Positions 9,256 to 18,917 of a stretch of DNA of 25,105 nucleotides are shown piece by piece. A model generated the notes under the pieces. The model saw only the letters and a program-made list of their open reading frames with translations. It was not told the DNA's origin and did no database searches. The DNA is from Fragilaria crotonensis (lineage: Eukaryota > Bacillariophyta > Fragilariophyceae > Fragilariales > Fragilariaceae), in contig JAKSYS010000791.1 in NCBI GenBank assembly GCA_022925895.1, positions 1 through 25,105 on the forward strand, in the 5' to 3' direction. Position numbers and translations under genes: made by a program. The stretch's first letter is position 1. Each line of letters starts with the position of its first letter.

Positions 9256-12200
9256 TCAGTCTTCCTCTTCGGAGCTCTCAGCTACTCGATCGAGAATCGT
9301 TTTCTCATACTGCCAGTCGATGAAAGATGTCCAATTGTCTGCCCATTGATCACGGCGGCGGGTCATGAAGATGTATGGACGAAAAGGATGAGTGATGCTC
9401 CATGCATTGTGCATCCCATAATTACGTGATAAGTCGGTGATGACAACAGTTGGTCCCACTATGGAATCCACTTGGATGATATACAGTTTTGGCAAGTGCC
9501 ATGACTCAGGAAGCAGCGATAGTCTATATGACTTGAAAATGGGAGGATCTTTCTCCTCCATGACTTCAGCTGCATCTGCTGCTGGTGTGACTCTGGCTGC
9601 AACTTGGTTGCGTAGTCGCTTCTTACGACGGCGCTTCCTTGGAGAAACATGCATGGAAAGCTCCTTTGCAGCCAACTTGGCTGCCTTCTCCGCCACGGTG
9701 TCAATGGCATCATAAGATTGCACGATGATGTACAAACCTGGCTCTGGGATGAACGCAGATTGATGGGGGAACTTGATTTGGCAGTTTGGTTTCAGGTTAT
9801 GAAGGTTGACAATTGAGAGAATTCTAGCTGGGGTGGCTATGTCATCCCAGTCCACAAGGGCATGATCGTACCAGGGCTTGTCATCATACTTGGGGTGAGC
9901 ACGGTACAGTACACCTTTCGGGCAGGTATACTCAGTTTGACATGCAAGGGTAGGAGGTTCCACAGACGGGAGCAAGTAGTCGACCATGGTTTGCAGAACA
10001 TGCTTATCGATTATAAGCTGAGGCGGAACTTCGTTTGCTTTCTTCCTGTCATTGGATCGCCATGAACATTGGGCAACGCCAAGGGGAGTTGTGGAAATGG
10101 AATAGGACTTTCCAATCCATGGTCGGCGAACGCTGTTTCCTTCACCAATGAAGTCATTCTGTACGGTAACTTCGGTGGCAACCTGTCGATTGGCATGTGA
10201 GATGGCCAAGTTCTCGGCATAGCGGTGTGCCGCCTGAATCTCATAAGTTTCATTACGCTTCTGTGTGTTCTTGACGGTCTTCTTGGCGATTGGGATGTGT
10301 GCAGATTCAGCATACGCACTATTGAATATCTCAGGAACCCCAAAGTTTTCAATGTCCTCTGCCATGTGAAGAACCAAGTGCATCTTCACAGTATTGTTTT
10401 TCAGGCCATCATGTCGAGGTGCCACAGTCTTTAGCAATCGCAATAGATATGATGTTGCATAAATTGACCTCTTCACGCAACGACGGTCAATCTGTGGTTG
10501 CTTCATCCATGCCCACCACTCCAACAAGGAGGAAAGGAGAAGCTTCCAATCGGCAATGAAGTTGTCATGACCGGGATGCTTGTCTACCTGACCACCTTGG
10601 ACAGCTGATGCCCTTGCCCTATCAAAACCTCTCCATAGCGGGTGGTTTCAAAAGCGAGGAGCATGATCAGGAGAATGCCAGCATATTCGTGGCCTGGGAT
10701 GTTGGAAGCCGAGGAAAAGTCATTTGTTGTTGTACGTGGAATGTTGCGGTCACTCTGTCTTACCAGCTGTGATGCTATGTCTTGACAGAGTCGACTGTAC
10801 TTCCTGCCAGACACACTAGTCTGGCCAATTTGTTTGAAAAGGATTTGACAACATACTTAAACCAACCAAGTAACACAAGATGTAAGATCTCGCCAGGACA
10901 GGCACCGAAGATACCACGATCAGAATGCGCTCCAAATCGGACCTTGTCAAACGCATTTACAAGCATGTGCTGAGATTTTGATTGCAGAACATCAAAACTC
11001 TTGGCGTGGACAAGTCTGTTGATCGCCAGGGCTTCCTCTTTGCAAACTGCCGACCCTTTGACCACCCGCTTTTCATTGTGGGACACTCGCAAGCTCGGCA
11101 TAACTGTGCGACACCACCGGTGCGAGACTTGTAATGACCACAAAGTGCATCGTGACCCTCTGTGTCCCCTATTATGAAAGGAATGTAGGGGTGGAGAACT
11201 GTGGGGTACGACTTCCCTGTACTGTATGTTCCACTTGATGCCCCGCTCTTGCAGTGAAAGAAAGCCTGATTGTTGGAGGATGAAGTTGATTTGCATGTGA
11301 TACTCGTTTACTTTCCATGTTGCATTGGTACATCTCTTGTACATGGGAAGAGGAGCACTTGCGGCGAGTTCCACAGCAATGCCAGGTTCTGCGGGCTGAA
11401 GATCCTTTTAAGGGATGGATATACCCCAAAACACGCATTGCCTCAGGTTTCTTCCGAACATCATGTTGCATGAGCCCATACTGCATTGTAATGGGTTCCA
11501 ATGGCAAACGGCCACTTCCACCAACATCACATATTGTCTTGTCGATTGCCAAAGGACATGCAATCAACATATCATGTGGGTTCTTGCAAAGGGAGCTGTG
11601 GGTTTTGAGATACGATCGACCAGTGTTTAAATCTCCGATTACACTACCATTGGGAACTGCATATGGATCGTGGTCGGGATTCCAATCACCGTCAAATATG
11701 TAGTTTGTGTCAGCATTAAGATGACGACAGGACAAAAGGTCAGCAAAAACAGCTGATGCGCTGAAATAAGCAACTCTAACTGACACGTCAGAATAAGGAA
11801 GGTAAAGTGTCTCCCATACTGGGATCAGCCTATCTCTGTTGAGACGCTTTGTTACCCTTGACAATACTGTCTTTCGAGACGTGATTGCAGTGTCACGGAA
11901 AACGTGACCGCTGCGAACAGAACGATTGGTCCATTGCATAATAGCCTCGTATGCCTTCATTGGGGCACCAAGGTTGCTAAGTGTTTGAAGAAGATCAATC
12001 TGAACCTTCTCCTCACGGGAAAATAGAGAAAGGTTAAGACCATTGTCGTTGACGGAATCGATGTGCTCCTGATAAGCTACCAGCATGGAAGAGTCCGAGC
12101 ATCTTTGTCCTCAGATTCTTCCGCGGAGGATGCTGTTTCAAACTCGCGAATCGAGGAATCAGGAGCATCTTCTTGGTGGACTTCGCCTAAGACAGTGGGT

Positions 12201-12643
12201 GTCGCTTCGTCATCCAGGACAGGGAAGTCATCACATGGGTTCTCTGATGCGGTACCAAAGTCATTAACCTCACCACGTTGTTCAGGCGTGATGGTGAGGC
12301 TATGACTGTCATTCCTCGAAACTGGGAAAATGGAGCGGCGAGAAGAACTCCGATGATGCAACTGCCTGGGGTGATGATCAGAGTCAACACCATCGGAGTC
12401 GATATCTTTGGGGTCTGCTGTTGTATCCTCTAATCTCTTTCTACGCTTCCTGCGTCTGGCGTGGTTAGTGGCTGGACGTTTTCGTGAGCCTTCGATATCA
12501 ACAGAACACTGGGGGTAATGGGAAAAATGACGTGACATCTGTCCGGCCTTGACCTCTCGACCACATGAGTAGCAGCGCTCCTTCTCTGGGGATGAAAAGA
12601 GATGACTGCGCTTGCGGATACTTTGAGTGTGGTGTTCATTCAT
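9256..12643 (-). pseudogene. Plavaka-like (CACTA/EnSpm-related) transposase, frame-broken
   Basis: The N-terminal part starts best at the ATG at 12643. It has a zinc-finger motif (CYSCGREVK ... HFSHYPQC) and a basic, Ser/Asp-rich linker. From 12086 the Plavaka-type core follows: LSNLGAPMKAYEAIMQW, then HDVRKKPEAMRVLGYIHPLK, NEYHMQINFIL, the hallmark FIIGDTEGHDALCGHY around 11140-11190, CRACECP, GIFGACPGEILHLVLLGWFKYV, QSDRNIPRT and, near 10400, KMHLVLHMAEDIENFGVPE with NSAYAESAH. These blocks occur in the family order but in alternating frames. Breaks fall near 12085, 11380, 11220, 11050, 10815 and 10585. I find few isolated stop substitutions, so most damage is single-base indels. The last 423 residues are open to 9256 and include a basic RKRRRKKRLRN patch. 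The family uses an RNase H-like nuclease fold. The copy is inactive as read, unless the shifts are assembly errors. Confidence 0.8.
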
Positions 12644-12891
12644 TGTTGGGGATGCTTTTGCATACAATAAACATAGGAAGGGAACATACACAGCAATACA
12701 ATTGAAAGATGTACCGTGGTAGCCATCAGATTGAAAAAGGGATACAAATACGTTCCGAATGTGGAGGCGGGAAGCATCATCTTGGGGTACCTCAGTGATG
12801 TGTTCAGAGATAGTAGGACCATACATGTGCATCACTTCAAAAATTTGAACGACATCCAATTTATAAATAGAAATGTAAAAGTATGTCCATA
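12644..12891. other. Spacer between transposase and Crypton-like element
   Basis: About 250 bases separate the transposase start codon from the last open codon of the Crypton-like gene, and both genes run leftwards. The spacer would hold the transposase promoter. It is AT-rich (for example TTTATAAATAG at 12861-12871 on the plus strand), but I see no firm promoter motif and no terminal inverted repeat. Confidence 0.4.
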
Positions 12892-15037
12892 TCAGGAAAA
12901 ATTGATACAGAAAAGTGTATAGATAACATACGAAACTGTTCTAAAGTATACCGTCTGTGTGTGGGTGTAAAACCCGCAAGGTTCTGAGGCCTCCTCCATC
13001 ATTGCAAACACTGGTCTCCAGTGTAGTTTATACACATTGCTGATCCTTTTGGGTAAGCGAGCAGGTATGAACTTTCGAAATGCCTTGATGCTATGTTGCT
13101 CTATAACACCATTCTCACCCTCTGCTGCAAAGCTTGGCATGCCTTGCAGCCAAAGCTTCCATCCGACATCTCTCTTGACACCGACAGGGAAGGCAAATGT
13201 GGCAGGTACATCCCAGAACCTGCCACGGTAGCTGAACAGTGTACCTCGGTTTCCTCGAACAATAACATCACGGCCATCGGCAGCAGTACGATCATGCAGT
13301 GCAGGCTCCTGTAGACGAGCTTGACCTTGTTGAATAGCATTGATCTGTTCGCGAACATCGTCGCGAATCCCATTGCGAAAGTCATCTAGAATAGTGATAA
13401 TCTGGTGTCGACTAATTTGTCCATTTTCAATCGCCCTCTCTCCATTGCATCAAATATGGTTTGTCTTACCAACGTAGATTGTTCGTTCACTCGTAGTAAT
13501 GTTGATTGACAAAGTTCAAGTAGTGAAGTCATCAGGTTAAGTTGCATCACGTGAGGGTACGCCAGTTGATTTAGACATGGTCTCCGTTGGCTCAGTAGTT
13601 ACTTTTGCCTTCAAACGCGGTAGGAGCTCAGGATTTTGAAGCAGAGGTACTGCAGAGAAAGGGTGTCCTCCGTGTCTTCCAGATGTAGCAAGTAACCAAT
13701 CAGACGCAAATACAACGGATGCCAATACTCGAACCAGAACTCCAATACTGGTTGGGTGTCGTGCAACAATGACACCGTACATAAGCTGCAAGGCATCATG
13801 GATGTCAGCATCTTCAACTGGATTGTCAACCATCCAATGAGGAGGAAGTACAGAAAAAGAACTGTGGTTCGGGTCCAGTCCACATAAGCAGCGACCTAGG
13901 TAGGCATCGCCTACTTCTGCAAACTGCCAATAGACATCGAGAACTTTTCCGAGGGACCAATCGCCCCGATTTGCAATGGAGGCAATTGGCGGTGGGACTG
14001 TTGTTGCACATGACACATGTGTGGCACTGCCTTTCCTTAAGCCATGGGCAGACATTGTTCTGATGTACGTCTGCACAATATCCCAGGACGCTTTCATTAT
14101 GACTTGAAGCTGCTCACAGTAGCGATGAGCAGCGCTGCCGACACGAGTACCGTGACGAATGAAAACACGTTCAGAGTTATCTCGGAAGGTGTTCTGGTTC
14201 AACGATAACCAGACACCCAAACTGACGCCGGGACATAGAACCGGGTCCAAAGGGTTACAATAGACAGCTTTGCTGTGTGTCCTCTCACCTTCTTTGTCTG
14301 ACTTCGTTGAATCATGACGAATCACAAAATGGTCTTCGAAATCCCGATGTTATGCAATGCCAGTGGGTCAATTGATATGGACCGGGCCATAAGGTTCCAC
14401 TGTAGAATCGTCCAAACCCAAACAAATATGTTGCCTCTCAATTGCCCATGTAAGTATCATGCGAAAGAGCGAAAAGCTGATTGGATCGGCACTCTTCTCA
14501 TCCATATTGCCATTACTGCGGCGTCTGCAGTTTCTTTCCTGAATGACTGGAGAAAACTGTGCATCTCAGAATAGTATGATGATGACAGTACCTGTTTAAC
14601 TGTTCTTGCACCGAACAGAATAGCATCATGTATCTTACGCATGTGTTCATGCGAGTATATTTTGCAGCTTCACCTTCCTTTGGAACCTTTGATTTTGTCG
14701 CTGCCATGTATGCTATGACCATGTCCACACGTAGTCCCTCATACACAATGTCACGGTCACATGTGTGGTAGAACTTCATTGGGTCAGCCTTCTCTTCTGC
14801 AGACAAAACACGAGTACCCACTTCAAAGTAGTCTGGATACTCAACCATCCACCACACTATCAATTTTTTCATACGAAGACGATGCCCGCGTCGCGTCTCA
14901 GCAGAACTTTCTTTGTTCTTCGTCACATTCACAGCAGATACATGCTCAGCTCGAACCTCTACCTCTGCACCAATTGTAACAGCTGAGTCATCGGTGACAC
15001 GGATTCTTCCTCCTCCTCTGTTGTTGGACCGTGGCAT
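12892..15037 (-). pseudogene. Crypton-like tyrosine recombinase with GCR1_C-like DNA-binding domain, frame-broken
   Basis: The best start is the ATG at 15037 (MPRSNNRGGGRIR); the frame is open up to another ATG at 15100. The blocks in order are a helical N-terminal domain (MKKLIVWWMVEYPDYFEVG), the core-binding region (IHDAILFGARTVKQ ... GNMDEKSADPISFSLF), then the tyrosine-recombinase core. Catalytic residues are visible: Arg in LMARSISIDPL, Lys in HDSTKSDKEG, HGLR (HxxR), Trp in RGDWSLGKVLDVY and the nucleophile Tyr in the same motif. A C-terminal segment at about 13240-12990 (FWDVPATFAFPVG ... GWKLWLQG ... HWRPVFAMMEE) matches the WKLW...W pattern of GCR1_C-type domains carried by Cryptons. 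The protein passes through alternating frames with breaks near 14650, 14530, 14430, 14330, 13560 and 13440. Cryptons integrate by site-specific recombination through a circular form and lack a separate transposase. The copy looks inactive as read. Confidence 0.8.
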
Positions 15038-15100
15038 GATGATAATGGTTGGGAAAATGTCATGACGTGCCAACAAATTAAGTTGGTACCAGGTACGCAT

Positions 15101-15612
15101 CCAAGCAGCACGCCCACCAGATTTTGATATTTGACAAAACGTATCTGCATGTGCTAATGGAGCAACCTTAAGTGCGGGAAATTCAAAAGTCTATATAAAT
15201 CAAACAAATTAACGATTTTTAACTGCCAACACTCCTTGAAGCACGGACCTGTTTTTGACTAGGTCCAGTTCAAAAGTCATACATTAAAGCATATGATTTT
15301 TGGCATGTACCAATGCTCTACACGTCGTATATACTAGAGTCTACGGCAAACGGACATTAGGTACACCTGGAAATCATATACTAAACGTATGACTTTCGTG
15401 CTAATACCTGCACTGGAACATATGCTAGCCTCAGTTATCTATGTGTACACGGATTCTACTTTATGTCCTGGAGTACTGATATTTGAAGGTACTGGTACTG
15501 TACAATATGCTGGTACTCTGAGCAGTATTGCTGCTACCAGGTGTCTATGCGTGATACCGATGTACAGCAGTACGAGTACTCGGAGTAGACTATGTGCTAT
15601 CATACTGGAGTA
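15101..15612. other. Spacer with inverted copies of a short repeat
   Basis: I see no gene. A motif of the form AAATCATAT-N7/8-TATGACTTT appears at 15369-15394 and in inverted orientation at 15271-15301, so the two can pair as a fold-back. A small hairpin, GGACCT...AGGTCC, lies at 15245-15266. The GTACTCGGAGTA palindrome occurs at 15576-15587. Confidence 0.5.
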
Positions 15613-16209
15613 CCACATAAAAAGTGCCTGGAGCCGTTTCGACCGCTGGAGCCGTTAGACGGGGTTTTTTTTCGCCTCCTCCTACAAAGAAGTCACTCAA
15701 TTTCAAGAAATTGATAGCACTTGCTATGGAAGAGTTGATCTCTGATATACAATATAACAATGTTGTCTGGAGAAGTGAAGAAACCAATTTGTAGACTGGG
15801 TTGTAAAGCTCACTGGAAGTTGAGGGGTGGCAATTTTTCTCCCCTCGGGGATTTCACCCCATTGATCGCGTACCACCAATAGGGAAAAACCCTGTAGCAG
15901 TAGAAAACACGTACAAAAAATCATAGTCAAATGGGGTGAAAAATCTCAACCGATGCCCAAAAAATGTCTTCAGGTATGAATACATTTAAATTTAGTGCCT
16001 GGAGCTGTTAAATTCTAAAATGAGCGTCACAAGTTCAGCGACAACTTCATCAATTCTTGCTCTGGTAAACGTATGATTAATGTTCTGGATAGCCAAGAAC
16101 ATTACACAGCATTTGTAAGCAAACAGAATTGAAATCAAAGCAATTTTGAGCAAGATATCTTGAGTCCACAACGGGGTGAAAGTAACGGCTCCAGGCACTT
16201 TTTATGTGG
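15613..16209. mobile_element. 597 bp TA-flanked inverted-repeat element (MITE-like)
   Basis: The 26 bases at 15613-15638, beginning CCACATAAAAAGTGCCTGGA, are repeated exactly in inverse orientation at 16184-16209. Both ends are flanked by TA (15611-15612 and 16210-16211), and the match continues two bases outwards on each side. TA duplication with long terminal repeats is typical of Tc1/mariner-like non-autonomous elements. The subterminal word CTGGAGCCGTT is repeated at 15628-15638 and 15646-15656, with a diverged copy near 15996. No coding frame is visible inside. It ends about 170 bases upstream of the SF3b p14 start codon. Confidence 0.8.
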
Positions 16210-16381
16210 TACTTCAGTTTTCAGTTCCTTCGTCCCTCCGTCCGCAGCCAACTCCCCCTGTGTTTCCATTCCTGCTTTCGATGCTGCTGAAAGTGACAAC
16301 GTGACAACAACACCGACCACACACATCAACGATCCCCTCGCGACTTGATAACAGCATTGTTGTTGCATAAACTTAGCAGCG

Positions 16382-16885
16382 ATGTCAGAACGCTCGTCTA
16401 GCAAATCGTCTTCCAATGTAAGTCCGATGGTGGAGGTAGAGTGTTAATCTAGCCTGAGGTTCTGGTGCTGATGTTGCATTCTTTTTACTAATGTTGCATT
16501 TTTTTTTTTCTTGTGTCGCTAGTCCAAATTACCACCAGAAGTAAATCGCATTCTGTACGTTCGCAATCTGCCCTTTACAATCACAGCTGAAGAGCTCTAT
16601 GGAGTGTTCGGCAAATATGGAGCTGTATTTCAAATCCGAATGGGGGACAAAAATAAGGATACCAAGGGGACTGCTTTTGTTGTGTACGAGGATATCTATG
16701 ATGCCAAGGCAGCTGTGGATCACTTGAGCGGGTTCAATATTGGAGGCAGATATCTTGTGGTCTTGTACTATCAACCGGCCAAATTTCAAAAGCGACAAGA
16801 GGCAGAAGAGAAGGAGCAGGAAATAATGGAGTTGCGGAAACAAATATCACAGAAGAAGGCAGCCCTTGGCAAGACTTCCACATAG
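16382..16885 (+). CDS. SF3B6: Splicing factor 3B subunit p14 (SF3B6)
   Basis: The gene has two exons, 16382-16417 and 16523-16885, with a 105 bp intron (GTAAGT donor, T-rich tract, CTAG acceptor) in phase 0. The protein has 132 residues, close to the roughly 125 of human p14. After a Ser-rich leader it reads KLPPEVNRILYVRNLPFTIT, which holds RNP2 (ILYVRNL), then GTAFVVYEDIYDAKAAVDHL with RNP1 (KGTAFVVY), and RYLVVLYYQPAKF. This near-identity to the conserved p14 sequence makes the call secure. p14 is a nuclear U2 snRNP subunit. It binds SF3B1 and contacts the branch-point adenosine of introns. A charged helical tail (KRQEAEEKEQEIMELRKQ) follows the RRM. The 3' end lies only 64 bp from the stop codon of the convergent downstream gene. 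An AATAAA at 16915-16920 may direct polyadenylation. Confidence 0.97.
16418..16522 (+). other. Intron of the SF3b p14 gene
   Basis: GTAAGT lies at 16418-16423 and the AG acceptor at 16521-16522, preceded by a run of T residues at about 16499-16509. Removing it joins the N12 and S13 codons in phase 0 and restores the conserved KLPPEVNRILYVRNLP start of the RRM. Confidence 0.95.
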
Positions 16886-16914
16886 AAATGTGACATTCCA
16901 ATTTCTGCACACAC

Positions 16915-16920
16915 AATAAA
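16915..16920 (+). terminator. AATAAA polyadenylation signal candidate
   Basis: This is a canonical hexamer 30 bases after the SF3b p14 stop codon. It lies just before the convergent gene's stop, so the two transcripts probably overlap at their 3' ends. Confidence 0.55.
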
Positions 16921-16949
16921 GCAATAACGTTTTGTGCTACACACAATGC

Positions 16950-17425
16950 TCATTCAAACTCGCTGGTTGTTTCTTCGTCATCGTCGGCGCATAGTCCGAG
17001 AAAGTGGTCCCAGCTTTTCCATTGTCCAAGTTCTCCATAATATTCATCGGGCCTGGCGGGAATGTAAGAATTACGCTTCTCTCCCATGTCGATCCAATCT
17101 CTCCTTCAAAGTGTCGTGTAAAAGTTAGAACGAGGACAGCAATGGGCTACAAATGAAAACAAGCGATCGTTATAGCTCACCACTCATCCTCGGATGACCA
17201 TCGGCTCCATGCCGACACCCATTTGCGACATTCAGAATACGGTAGATACCTTGGTTTTGATTTCAAAAATCGCTTTGTGTTTTCCTCCTCCAATTTGAGC
17301 TTCACAACTCTCCAATTCAAGTCTTCCAAAACGGAATCGACTTCGTCATCACCCTGTTTGAAATCTTCCTCAAAGTAGGTGTCATCGTTCTCTACCATTG
17401 CCAACGATATTGAAAATGAATTCAT
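16950..17425 (-). CDS. Integrase-repeat-unit-like protein, possibly plastid-targeted
   Basis: Two exons are inferred: 17181-17425 (or further upstream) and 16950-17103, with a 77 bp GT-AG intron in phase 2. From the ATG at 17425 the protein has 132 residues. It contains a charged helix (WRVVKLKLEEENTKRFLKSK), then RYLPYSECRKWVSAW, SSEDEWRDWIDMGEKRNSYI, PARPDEYYGELGQW and KSWDHFLG. The order LPY-EC--WV ... S-EEW--W---G ... IP--P--YY ... W-SW-DFLG resembles the short 'integrase repeat unit' motif found in plants and algae, whose function I do not know. Upstream of 17425 the frame stays open and encodes a hydrophobic stretch, WLLVAVVLLATTLKSAAF, like a signal peptide with a plastid-type AAF site, but it has no nearby ATG. 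The true start is therefore uncertain (non-AUG, missed exon or sequence error). The upstream ferredoxin-like gene on the same strand ends only 77 bp away. Confidence 0.75.
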
Positions 17426-17502
17426 TCTGGTCCGAGGGATGCAAGAAAATGCTGCCGATTTCAGAGTCGTGGCTAAAAGGACAACAGCAACCAATAGCCA
17501 AC

Positions 17503-17958
17503 TTATTCCTCGATTCCAAGAGCCTTGATAATAGCCTCGCGACCCTTCACGTCGTTCACAATCTTTCCATCCACGAGGAGATTGGGACCGTAACCACATT
17601 CTCCCTGCACGGCATGGTAGAAACGCATTAGCCATTCCTGCATGACAGCATGATTCTAGAGTCGATTCAAGGCCACACTTGGTCACAGCACACGCCCTCG
17701 TACCTGACAATCGCACGGTTCCACGACAATTGCCGTTTCCATGCCCTTCTCCTCCAAAATTTGTCCAATTTCCTTGACCAGTCGAGGTCCTCCACCTGCT
17801 CTCTTGCAGTCTTTGAAGCCACACACTTCCACCTTTTCGGCGACCATGCAAACAACGGAGGGTGTCGTTTTGAGCTGCAGTTGGCGCGGCGGCAGAAACG
17901 CGCTCACTACTGCTGCTGTAATTGCCCAGAGAATCAGGATCGAACGACATTCTGGCAT
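17503..17958 (-). CDS. Thioredoxin-like [2Fe-2S] ferredoxin, plastid-targeted
   Basis: Two exons, 17704-17958 and 17503-17604, are separated by a 99 bp intron (GTACGA donor, GTGCAG acceptor, phase 0). The product has 118 residues from the ATG at 17958; another in-frame ATG at 17982 would add eight. The N-terminus is a hydrophobic signal peptide ending VVSAFLPPR. The Ala-Phe at 20-21 matches the diatom bipartite plastid signal (ASAFAP-like), so import into the plastid is likely. The mature domain has C46-x4-C51 (VCGFKDC), a helix RLVKEIGQILEEKG, then C84-x3-C88 (CDCQGEC), GYGPNLLVDGK and a final helix REAIIKAL. The C-x4-C plus C-x3-C pattern is that of thioredoxin-fold [2Fe-2S] proteins such as NuoE-like ferredoxins. 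It probably transfers electrons, but the partner is unknown. Confidence 0.85.
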
Positions 17959-17982
17959 GGTAGGGACAAGGAACAAGAACAA

Positions 17983-18917
17983 AAAGGAGTAGAGTGTATT
18001 CGATACTCTGTATCAAAGCGGCTCTCCAAGTAGATGAGGTCAGTCGACCGAACAATGCCAACGAGAATCGTGGCCGATTCGTACGGCATACCACATACTA
18101 CACGTGTCCAGCAGGGCGAATGTGTGGAAGGGATGTTGCAGAGAAGAAATGCGAAGGGTGACGTCGACCGATCAGTTCACCTCGGGCGTAACTCTACCGG
18201 CTACTCCAGTACAGTACTCTGAGTCTCTGAGTACTCGGGTATGCATACAAGTATGATAGTCTGTACTGTACTTGTACCTGCTCATGAAGAATGAGGAATG
18301 ACGGAATGACGCGTACATGATGTGTTTGTACCGGTACGAGTATGCATATGATACAGTGTACTGAAGCTGGAAGAGTACAGTAGTTAACTGTCTCTTACTA
18401 TGTACGGTAGGCGGAGTGAGCGATATTAGGTTTCGATTAGAATGCAAGGAAATGACGTCAATGATGACGTCACAGTACTGACCCTTTCACGTGCTACCTA
18501 CGGTGATACAGTACTCCGGTAAGACAGTAACATAGGGAGAGCATGCTGATTGGTACGGCTTGACGTCATTTCCTTGCATTCTAATCGGATCCAGTAACCA
18601 GTATGGCATTTAATTCTCGTGCTACTAGACTAGAGTAAGATACAGTATGAAGTAGTTGTACCTGGTACAAGTTGTACCTTGTACTATCACAGACTGCACG
18701 GAGCATTTTGCATGCTCAACGCGGTCATTTCGTAACCCCCGAATGTCTATGACCCTATCGAAGGTGTGAGAGAAGATGTGCCTCCACATCGAAATCAGTG
18801 TCCACAGACCACATTCTGTCGACGACAATCATCACCATCGGCAAGCGAAAAAGAACTCGTTACTTGACTCGACAACTTGGGGAACAACACGCCGAGCTAT
18901 AATAGTTTTCGCCAGTC
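17983..18917. other. Intergenic region upstream of two divergent genes
   Basis: This region separates the minus-strand ferredoxin-like gene from the plus-strand sulfotransferase and would hold both promoters. Around 18200-18370 it is rich in GTAC/AGTACT words. It contains the inverted-repeat unit with three TGACGTCA sites described separately. A TATAATA at 18898-18904 lies very close to the sulfotransferase ATG and is not a confident TATA box. I see no further gene. Confidence 0.5.
18434..18587. repeat. 154 bp inverted-repeat unit with three CRE palindromes
   Basis: The 27 bases at 18434-18460 (CGATTAGAATGCAAGGAAAT then GACGTCA) are repeated exactly in inverse orientation at 18561-18587. The inner end of each arm is a full TGACGTCA palindrome (18453-18460 and 18561-18568), and a third lies at 18465-18472. 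The unit could be a tiny MITE or a foldback. TGACGTCA is the CRE-type bZIP site, and in the diatom Phaeodactylum TGACGT elements mediate CO2/cAMP responses. Activity here is only inferred. Confidence 0.8.
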
